Shown here: piece after piece, positions 1 to 5,541 of the stretch
Position numbering within the stretch: the stretch's first letter is position 1
Layout: each line of letters begins with the position of its first letter
Origin: Acidobacteriaceae bacterium
GTDB taxonomy: Bacteria > Acidobacteriota > Terriglobia > Terriglobales > Acidobacteriaceae
Assembly (NCBI GenBank): GCA_030040395.1
Contig: JASHTU010000555.1
Span: 1-12,328, forward strand
DNA: 12,328 bases
Direction: 5' to 3'
Program-made: the position numbers and the translations under genes
Notes under the pieces: model-generated
Told to the model about the DNA's origin: nothing
Database searches by the model: none
What the model saw: the letters and a program-made list of their open reading frames with translations, nothing else

Positions 1-181
1 GTCGGTCGAGGACGGGCCCCCGCGTCTGCGTCCGGTCGCCATGGGCTCCGATGTTTCAAACAGCGTGGCCGTGCGCCTGCAGTACGCCCTGAACTATGTG
101 CCCGGGACGCTCGTCGTGCAGAATGGGGCTCTGGCGGATGGATATTCCATCATCGATCTGGTGGACGCGAACGCGTTCTGA
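1..181 (+). CDS. C-terminal fragment of an unidentified protein
   Basis: The frame with codons starting at base 2 is open from the window edge to a TGA at 179-181, giving 59 residues. About 80% of its codons end in G or C, as in the real genes nearby, so I read it as the 3' end of a gene that begins upstream. The visible tail is rich in short beta-prone stretches (RLQYALNYV, GTLVVQNG, YSIIDLV) and ends in NAF. A C-terminal phenylalanine is common in outer-membrane beta-barrels, but the fragment is too short to claim that. I do not recognise the family. The next gene lies on the opposite strand and converges with it. Confidence 0.6.
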   Translation, partial: SVEDGPPRLRPVAMGSDVSNSVAVRLQYALNYVPGTLVVQNGALADGYSIIDLVDANAF

Positions 182-194
182 TGGTCTGCGCCCT

Positions 195-210
195 AGGCTC
201 AAGAGAGCCT
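195..210 (+). terminator. Small hairpin between convergent genes
   Basis: AGGCTC-AAGA-GAGCCT forms a perfect 6-bp stem with a 4-nt loop, 13 nt after the stop of the preceding + strand gene. No T-tract follows on either strand, so it is at best a weak terminator serving the plus gene or the convergent cyclase. Confidence 0.3.
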
Positions 211-295
211 TAATCCCAACCCGAAAGAAACCCCACCTAAGGTTCGAGGATGGCTTTACTGCAACTGGAGAACCGCTATCGATGCGGCGGCGAGG

Positions 296-1618
296 TCAGT
301 GACCGGCTTGGACCTCCGCGGCCGGGACGGCGTGCGACAGGCGCGCGGCGGAGGGTCCTTCAAAGGTTTGGCCGCGACTGGTGCGCTTGACGGCGTACAT
401 GTGCCGGTCCGCTGCGATACGAAGGGAGTCAGCGTTGGAACCGTCCCCAGGAAAAACGGCAATGCCAATGCTGGCGCCGATGCTCAGGGGATGGCCTTCG
501 AGTTCGATTGGGCGGTCAAGGAGCTGCATGAGGGAGTGGGCGACATTTTCGGCGTCAGCAAGACTGGTGGGCTCCTCGAGGATGATGGAAAATTCGTCGC
601 CGCCGGTCCGGGCGACGGTGTCGGTCCGGCGCACGCGGCCAGTGAAGATTTCTCCGATGCGCTTGAGCAGCAGATCGCCAACGTGATGGCCTTCGGTGTC
701 GTTCACCAGCTTGAAGTAATTGAGATCGACCAGCAGGAGGGCGGCCTCGGATCCCGAGCGGCGGGCCCGTTCGAGGGCGTTCACAAGGCGGTCCTGAAAG
801 AGGCGGCGGTTGGGCAGGCCGGTCAATTCGTCGTGGAGCGCCAGTTGTTTGTTGTGTTCGATCTGATCCTCAAGCAGAAGCAGAATCATGCCCATGGCGA
901 CGACGTACTTGGGCAGGTTCCAGACCTCATTTTCGAGACCCACGCTGGGAAACAGGCTGCTGACCCCGGGCGCGGCCGCGAAGACCGAAGCCCAGGAGAG
1001 AAAGCCCGCGATGACAATGAAGGCCCCGGTGGTGGCGCGACGGTGGGCGTACCAGAAATGAACGCAGCAAGCGAGATAAATGGTGAAGAAGACCGCATTC
1101 AGGGCTACGGAATGGCCCGCTTTCGGCCGGTTCTGAAAAACGATGAGAAAAACACTGAGCCCGCAGTAGAGAGCAACCGCCACCCAGCGCAAGGGATGAT
1201 TGAACTGCGGCATCGCGTAGACCGTGATGACCAGGGGCAAGACGCCGAAGAGAAGCGCCACCGGCGTCAGGGTCCAGGCGGAGCCAGGCGCCAGCACCAA
1301 TAGGCCGATGTACAGGGACGAAGAAACGAGGAGACCCGCCACCATCCCCATGCTGGAAGGTTGGTCCCGGTAGGGAACCGATGACCAGATGAAGAGCACG
1401 CCCGCCCACGCCAGAGTCGCGAGAGCGAGGAAGGTGGCGACAAGTCCCGGAACTCCAGGGAGCGCCGCGAACATAAGGGCGGCAATGTGAAAAACGATCA
1501 TGACCCAGCCGACCAGCCAGAGCCCGGAGGAGGGGGTTTGGCTTTGGCGGGCGACGGCGGCAAAGGCGCTCGTGAACAACGCAACGGCCCCCAGATCAGG
1601 CAACTTACTCCAGTTCAC
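296..1618 (-). CDS. Membrane-bound diguanylate cyclase (GGDEF)
   Basis: Predicted to make cyclic di-GMP from two GTP at the cytoplasmic membrane. I place the start at a GTG at 1618 (440 aa) because GGAGAG lies 6 nt upstream; the frame stays open to an ATG at 1711 but the extra 31 residues look non-coding. Residues about 9-250 contain eight or nine hydrophobic segments (for example 33-54, 57-79, 88-110, 118-136, 143-161, 170-190, 199-214, 236-250), a sensor region I cannot assign to a named family. The catalytic domain starts near HDELTGLPN (262-270). It has the metal-binding Asp298, an intact GGDEF at 339-343 and an inhibitory RxxD (Arg330-Asp333) exactly five residues before it, so the enzyme should be active and product-inhibited. 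It is divergent from a second, soluble cyclase. No EAL or receiver domain is present. Confidence 0.93.
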   Translation of the reverse strand: MNWSKLPDLGAVALFTSAFAAVARQSQTPSSGLWLVGWVMIVFHIAALMFAALPGVPGLVATFLALATLAWAGVLFIWSSVPYRDQPSSMGMVAGLLVSSSLYIGLLVLAPGSAWTLTPVALLFGVLPLVITVYAMPQFNHPLRWVAVALYCGLSVFLIVFQNRPKAGHSVALNAVFFTIYLACCVHFWYAHRRATTGAFIVIAGFLSWASVFAAAPGVSSLFPSVGLENEVWNLPKYVVAMGMILLLLEDQIEHNKQLALHDELTGLPNRRLFQDRLVNALERARRSGSEAALLLVDLNYFKLVNDTEGHHVGDLLLKRIGEIFTGRVRRTDTVARTGGDEFSIILEEPTSLADAENVAHSLMQLLDRPIELEGHPLSIGASIGIAVFPGDGSNADSLRIAADRHMYAVKRTSRGQTFEGPSAARLSHAVPAAEVQAGH

Positions 1619-2109
1619 GAGGGCCTCTCCATAATTCCTCGTTTGAGAAACTTGCGTGCTGATGCGGTTATGCCGGGTCTGCGCCGGGGATGGGCCGCTC
1701 CGACCTGACAACCGTGCCCGTTTGCTGACCGCAATTCTTTCAGGAGCATAGGCCTGAATCCAGGCGCATTGGTCCGAAGTTGTCCTGCAACGACTGTTGA
1801 GTCTTCCCCAAGGTCTCTAGAATCGTCATTTTTCTTTAAGATTACTATAGCGCTTTAGTAACCATGTTTTGGGTTCTAGAGTAACTTAGCACCTAGATCA
1901 ACCCGCGCGATCTCAATTTATTCGACCTAACTGCATGCACCTGAATAGCTTATCCAGCGCCAAGCGCCGGAAAAGGCAGTCGATCAAAGGTAATCGTCGA
2001 TGTTGGCGTGGCGCTTAGGTTTTGCGCCGAGGCTTAAGAAAATCGGTCATTTGCCGATAGAAACGGAGAGAATCAGGTCAATTGAACGATGCGCGCGGAG
2101 TGACGGCCA
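1619..2109. other. 491-bp divergent intergenic region
   Basis: This spacer separates two divergently transcribed cyclase genes and is more AT-rich than its surroundings around 1828-1925. It contains a 20-bp palindrome (1842-1861), flanking inverted copies of TCTAGAA/TTCTAGA at 1816-1822 and 1874-1880, and a group of short inverted repeats at 1962-2058. I checked it by eye for the conserved elements of the c-di-GMP-I (GEMM) riboswitch and did not find them. I see no credible coding frame in it. Confidence 0.7.
1842..1861. promoter_or_regulatory. 20-bp palindrome, probable operator
   Basis: TTACTATAGCGCTTTAGTAA is symmetric at 9 of 10 base pairs (only 1848/1855 mismatch). Its minus-strand reading includes TATAGT (1849-1844), a 5/6 match to a -10 hexamer, so a dimeric repressor bound here could block transcription of the membrane cyclase gene. 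No matching -35 is visible. The regulator is not encoded in this window and I cannot name its family. Confidence 0.5.
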
Positions 2110-3237
2110 ATGATCTCGCTGAAAAAATACCTGGACTCGACCTGGGAGGCGGCGCCTGAGGAAGCGCCGCCAGAAGCAGCTGGGATGCTTCCCATGGCGC
2201 TTGCGGCGTATGGCTCGGCGCTGGTGGAAATGGGCGCCTGCAGTCTGGACGCTTGCCCGGGCTTGGGCAGCGGCATGAAGCAGCGGTTGGAGGAGCTGAG
2301 AGCGCGGCTGAATCCGGCCATGACGCGCGAAGCCGTGGAAGCCACCGACCGGGGCGTGCAGGAGCAGTTGCGGGATTGGGGCATGCTTACGGCGCGGCAC
2401 TACCGGGAGAAGGCCAAGGAGGTGAAGGAGCTGTTGCTGGTGATGGCGCGCGCCGCCGAAGGGGTAGGAGCGCGCGACCAGCGCTGCGCCGGACAGATGA
2501 ACCAGGTGACGGAGCGGCTCAAGAGGATCGCCAGCCTCGACGACCTGACCGAGATTCGCGCCTCGATTGAGCAGAGCGCGGCGGAGCTGAAGAGCTCCAT
2601 CGCGCGCATGACAGAGGAAGGCAAGGCGGCCGCAGAGGAGCTGCGTAAACAGGTTTCGACCTACCAGGCCAAGCTGGAGGAGGCCGAAGAAATTGCCTCG
2701 CGCGACGCGCTGACCGGGGTGCGCAGCCGGCTCTGCACGGAAAGCCACATCGAAAGCCGCATTACGGCCGGCGCCAGGTTCTGCCTGGTGATGGTCGATA
2801 TCGACGACTTCAAGCGCGTGAACGACGCGCACGGCCATGCGGCCGGCGACGATCTGCTCAAAGAATTTGCCGGAGAGCTGCGTTCGGTTTGCCGCGCTAC
2901 CGACGTGATCGGTCGATGGGGCGGCGATGAGTTCCTAATTTTGTTCGATTGCAGCCGCGAAGAGGCCAACGAGCGGATCGAGCGGCTCAGACAGTGGGTG
3001 TGCGGGGATTACACGGTTGCCGGCAAGACCGGCGCCATCCGGCTCAGACTGGATGCGTCCATCGGCCTCGCGGAGTACGCTCCAGGCGAATCGATGAAGG
3101 CCCTTGTGGCCCGCGCCGACGCGGCGATGTACGCGTGCAAGGCCAATGGCCGGGAGCAGGGAGACGGCGGGCCGGAAACGGGCGCAAGGAACAGTTCCGA
3201 TGGCGCTACGCAGCGGGCCGGCGTCGTCACGGGCTGA
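2110..3237 (+). CDS. Cytosolic diguanylate cyclase (GGDEF)
   Basis: A 375-aa soluble protein predicted to synthesise cyclic di-GMP. The ATG at 2110 is preceded by GGAG with a 9-nt spacer. Residues 1-195 have no signal peptide or membrane segment and are largely helical. Heptad-like charged stretches at about 55-115 and 130-195 probably form a dimerising coiled coil or helical input domain of unknown ligand. The GGDEF domain runs from about RDALTGVRSR (198-207). It has the metal-binding pair D230/D232, FKRVND, an intact GGDEF at 271-275 and an RxxD inhibitory site (Arg262-Asp265) five residues upstream. The last 25 residues are low-complexity and probably disordered. It is transcribed away from the membrane-bound cyclase; the two may share a regulated spacer but have unrelated input modules. 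Confidence 0.93.
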   Translation: MISLKKYLDSTWEAAPEEAPPEAAGMLPMALAAYGSALVEMGACSLDACPGLGSGMKQRLEELRARLNPAMTREAVEATDRGVQEQLRDWGMLTARHYREKAKEVKELLLVMARAAEGVGARDQRCAGQMNQVTERLKRIASLDDLTEIRASIEQSAAELKSSIARMTEEGKAAAEELRKQVSTYQAKLEEAEEIASRDALTGVRSRLCTESHIESRITAGARFCLVMVDIDDFKRVNDAHGHAAGDDLLKEFAGELRSVCRATDVIGRWGGDEFLILFDCSREEANERIERLRQWVCGDYTVAGKTGAIRLRLDASIGLAEYAPGESMKALVARADAAMYACKANGREQGDGGPETGARNSSDGATQRAGVVTG

Positions 3238-3353
3238 CCCCTCTATACTTTTGAATTCACCTGTTGCGTTATGTTACCCAGAAGGGACTCATCCGCCCGT
3301 CAGGAGCGCCAACGACTTTTCCCTTCGATCGTCGTGGGTCTTGCCGCGAGCTC

Positions 3354-4028
3354 TCAATACCCGTTCGCCACCAGCCAGCTTGCACTGAGTTCGAATTCCG
3401 GTTTTTTCGCGGATGAAAGCTGGGCCACGGCAAGTTTGACCAGAACGTCGGCCTCGATGTTTACCGGGGCGCCGGCACTCAAGGTGTGCAGGTTGGTTCG
3501 CCAGTAGGTCAAGGGCAGAATGGCGATAGAAATGGTCTCGCCGTCAAAGGCGGCGATGGTCAGGCTGATGCCTTCGACGGCTACCGACCCTTTATGCACC
3601 ATCCATGGGCGCACATTCTTGGGAACGCGCACTTTGAGAGTCCAATCGGTGGTTTGCGGGTCGAAGTTGGGACAGGTTTCGGAGGTCACGGGGTCGAGGG
3701 CGGTCATTACGCCGCACCCGTCTACATGGCCCTGGACGATGTGGCCGCCGAGAGGGCTGCCGGCCGCCGTGGGCAGTTCCAGGTTCACTCGCGCGCCGGG
3801 CTGGAGCGCGCCCAACGAGGTGCGGTCGAGCGTCTCCCGGGCGAGATCGGCGTGAAAGTAGACAGGGTCGGGATCGAGCGCCGTCAGGCAAACGCCGGAG
3901 ACACCCAGCGAATCACCCTCGCGGAGCTGCGCGGCAATTCCCGGCGCCTCGACGGTGATGCGCCGCACGCCGCCCCGCTCGGCAAGGCCGACCAGGGCAC
4001 CGGTTTGCTCGATGATCCCGGTGAACAT
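3354..4028 (-). CDS. ribE: Riboflavin synthase (alpha subunit)
   Basis: Dismutates two 6,7-dimethyl-8-ribityllumazine into riboflavin and 5-amino-6-ribitylaminouracil, the last step of vitamin B2 synthesis, in the cytosol. The protein has the typical two tandem lumazine-binding barrels. The start is the classic MFTGIIEQTG at 4028 (224 aa), not the in-frame ATG at 4106 that would add 26 atypical residues. In barrel 1 I see SGVCLTA (44-50) and the ARETLDRTSLG segment. Barrel 2 begins near GGHIVQGHVDG (94-104) and contains KGSVAVEGISLT (146-157). A loop at about 112-128 is slightly longer than in many family members. The beginning lies inside the 3' part of the upstream esterase frame (145-nt overlap). 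No Shine-Dalgarno is visible; a TACACT hexamer sits 6 nt before the ATG, so the gene may be transcribed as a leaderless mRNA. No FMN riboswitch is visible. Confidence 0.95.
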   Translation of the reverse strand: MFTGIIEQTGALVGLAERGGVRRITVEAPGIAAQLREGDSLGVSGVCLTALDPDPVYFHADLARETLDRTSLGALQPGARVNLELPTAAGSPLGGHIVQGHVDGCGVMTALDPVTSETCPNFDPQTTDWTLKVRVPKNVRPWMVHKGSVAVEGISLTIAAFDGETISIAILPLTYWRTNLHTLSAGAPVNIEADVLVKLAVAQLSSAKKPEFELSASWLVANGY

Positions 4029-4705
4029 GCGTCCAGTGTAAGGGCTGGGAGGCGTCTCGCGCTTGAATTGCCGGTCGTGGCCACCGCCCTGCGCAGCAGC
4101 GGCCACAGGGCAGGGAACAGCGTCTCCGCGATAATGCTGGCGCCTTTGGCGGTGGGATGGACGCCATCGGGCTGGATCGTGTCTGGAACGCCAATCAGAT
4201 TCTTATAGAGCATGGGCACAAGCGCAGTGTGATAACGGGCGGCGACCGCGGGAAAGATAGCCTGGAAGGCGCGGATGAAGTCAGGGCCGTAATCGGGCGG
4301 CAGCGTGATGCCTGCCACCAGCACCTCAATATGAGCGTGCGCCAGCGCACCGACCACCTGGTCGAGGTTGGCGCGGGTTTGCCCGAGGGGCAGGCCGCGC
4401 AGACCGTCGTTGCCGCCGAACTCGACGATGACGATGGCCGGGTGCAGGCCGAGGATGAAGGGCAGGCCGGCGACTGCGTCCTTGGTGGTGGCTCCGCTTG
4501 TGCCCTTGTTGACGACTTGGTAATGGTAGCCGTGATCGTTGAGAATCTTCTGTAGGTCGTCCGGGTAAGCCTCCCCGTCCGCAACGCCGTAACCGGCGGT
4601 GATGCTATCGCCGTAGCAGACCAGAAGAGGCTCCTTGGCGGCGTGGAGCGGGAGGGCCACGGCGAGCAGACAGATTGCAACGAAAACTACGCGCCGAGCG
4701 TCCAC
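3884..4705 (-). CDS. tesA: GDSL arylesterase / lysophospholipase, TesA-type
   Basis: A periplasmic SGNH/GDSL hydrolase acting on short acyl esters, thioesters or lysophospholipids (family knowledge; substrate here unproven). The start is a GTG at 4705: an in-frame TAG lies just upstream, and the start gives a signal peptide (RR, a hydrophobic core to about residue 20, cleavage probably after LHAA). Block I is YGDSI with Ser34, block III is GGND (97-100), and block V is DGVHP with Asp180 and His183, a complete catalytic set. The domain should end near residue 206. The remaining 67 residues are Ser/Arg/Pro-rich, and the last 48 or so are ribE sequence read in another frame, so this tail is probably not a folded part of the enzyme. 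The gene is divergent from ybbA/ybbP, the same arrangement as tesA-ybbAP in E. coli. Confidence 0.9.
   Translation of the reverse strand: MDARRVVFVAICLLAVALPLHAAKEPLLVCYGDSITAGYGVADGEAYPDDLQKILNDHGYHYQVVNKGTSGATTKDAVAGLPFILGLHPAIVIVEFGGNDGLRGLPLGQTRANLDQVVGALAHAHIEVLVAGITLPPDYGPDFIRAFQAIFPAVAARYHTALVPMLYKNLIGVPDTIQPDGVHPTAKGASIIAETLFPALWPLLRRAVATTGNSSARRLPALTLDACSPGSSSKPVPWSALPSGAACGASPSRRRELPRSSARVIRWVSPAFA
4035..4040 (-). promoter_or_regulatory. -10-like TACACT before ribE
   Basis: On the minus strand, TACACT is followed by six bases (GGACGC) and the ribE ATG. It lies within the esterase reading frame. The spacing would put the transcription start at or next to the start codon, and no Shine-Dalgarno competes with this reading. 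No good -35 is visible. Confidence 0.4.
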
Positions 4706-4711
4706 GAAAAT

Positions 4712-4717
4712 AGTGTA
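4712..4717 (-). promoter_or_regulatory. -10-like TACACT before tesA
   Basis: On the minus strand, TACACT is followed by six bases (ATTTTC) and the GTG start of the esterase gene. The 20 bases upstream of the start contain no purine-rich ribosome binding site, so a leaderless transcript is plausible. The -35 region shows no consensus match. Confidence 0.42.
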
Positions 4718-4725
4718 CGGGACGA

Positions 4726-4788
4726 GAATCAGGGACTAGGGAGCAGCGAATACGGAATAGGGAATAGCTGAGAGCTGGAAGCTATAGG
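4726..4788. repeat. Degenerate tandem heptamer array
   Basis: Nine consecutive 7-bp units can be read without a break: GAATCAG, GGACTAG, GGAGCAG, CGAATAC, GGAATAG, GGAATAG, CTGAGAG, CTGGAAG, CTATAGG. The best-kept unit is GGAATAG, and the units decay toward both ends. The array fills most of the 110-bp gap between divergent tesA and ybbA. It resembles the short tandemly repeated repetitive heptamers known from cyanobacteria. Confidence 0.6.
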
Positions 4789-4803
4789 CTGACCACTGCC
4801 ATC

Positions 4804-4809
4804 GGAGGA
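4804..4809 (+). promoter_or_regulatory. ybbA: Shine-Dalgarno deciding the ybbA GTG start
   Basis: GGAGGA lies 6 nt before the GTG at 4816, a near-perfect ribosome binding site. It fixes a non-ATG start for the ATPase gene. Confidence 0.85.
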
Positions 4810-4815
4810 AACTGC

Positions 4816-5541
4816 GTGATCGAGGTACGCGAGGCGAGAAGGTGGATTCAGAATGGCGCGCGGCGCGTCGAGATTCTGAGAGGGATATCGCTGGCGATCC
4901 CGGCCGGGCAGTTCTTGGCGATTGTGGGGGCAAGCGGGAGCGGCAAGAGCACGCTGCTGGGACTGCTCGCGGGCCTCGACACTCCCAGCGGGGGCGAAAT
5001 CTGGCTCGATGGGATCCCGATTCACAATCTGGCTGAGGCGGAGCTGGCCGCGGTGCGCGGCCGCAAGATCGGTTTTGTCTTTCAGTCCTATCAACTCATC
5101 CAGACGCTTACAGCGCTGGAAAACGTGTTGCTGCCCTACGAGCTGAACGTGGTAGGAAACGGATTGGCCAAGGCGCGGCGCATGCTTGAAGAGGTGGGCT
5201 TGAGGGACCGGATGGATCACTACCCGGTGCAGCTCTCGGGCGGCGAGCAGCAGCGCGTAGCTCTGGCCCGCGCGTTTGTGGCCGATCCGCCGATTGTGAT
5301 GGCCGATGAGCCGACGGGGAACCTCGACTCTGCGAATGGGCGCCTGGTGCTCGATCTGCTGCTCAAGCGAAACCGCGAAGCCGGCACAACGCTTGTGCTG
5401 GTGACGCACGATCCGGAGATTGCCGGCCGCGCCGACCGCAAGATTGTGCTCAGAGACGGCCTCGTGGTCGAAGATACGCTGCCCTGCGACGGTCTGGCTG
5501 CGCCCGAGGCCCTGGTCCAAATCGAGGAAAACCATGGCTGA
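4816..5541 (+). CDS. ybbA: ABC transporter ATPase, YbbA/LolD-like
   Basis: The cytoplasmic ATP-hydrolysing subunit of a type VII (MacB/LolCDE-like) ABC system; 241 aa, usual for the family. All motifs are intact: Walker A GASGSGKST at 38-46, Q-loop Gln90, signature LSGGEQQR at 140-147, Walker B IVMADEP at 160-166 with catalytic Glu165, and H-loop His198. The GTG start is chosen by a strong Shine-Dalgarno 6 nt upstream. The stop codon overlaps the start of the permease gene by 8 nt, so the two are translationally coupled and should form one complex. Together with the divergent esterase this reproduces the conserved tesA-ybbA-ybbP neighbourhood. Such ATPases drive mechanotransmission or lipoprotein/envelope substrate release rather than classical import. 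The substrate is unknown. Confidence 0.95.
   Translation: MIEVREARRWIQNGARRVEILRGISLAIPAGQFLAIVGASGSGKSTLLGLLAGLDTPSGGEIWLDGIPIHNLAEAELAAVRGRKIGFVFQSYQLIQTLTALENVLLPYELNVVGNGLAKARRMLEEVGLRDRMDHYPVQLSGGEQQRVALARAFVADPPIVMADEPTGNLDSANGRLVLDLLLKRNREAGTTLVLVTHDPEIAGRADRKIVLRDGLVVEDTLPCDGLAAPEALVQIEENHG

Noticed and set aside
299..1303. 334-codon + strand frame opposite the membrane cyclase
   Set aside because: The minus strand holds a complete GGDEF protein; this frame has no domain and mirrors its codons.
3244..3249. TATACT, a promoter-like hexamer on the + strand just after the soluble cyclase
   Set aside because: No gene follows on that strand; it would only give antisense RNA to ribE, and there is no -35 or extended -10 support.
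3311..3338. Weak inverted repeat (ACGAC/GTCGT, 14-nt loop) between the convergent soluble cyclase and ribE genes
   Set aside because: Short stem, long loop and no adjacent T-run; too weak to call a terminator.
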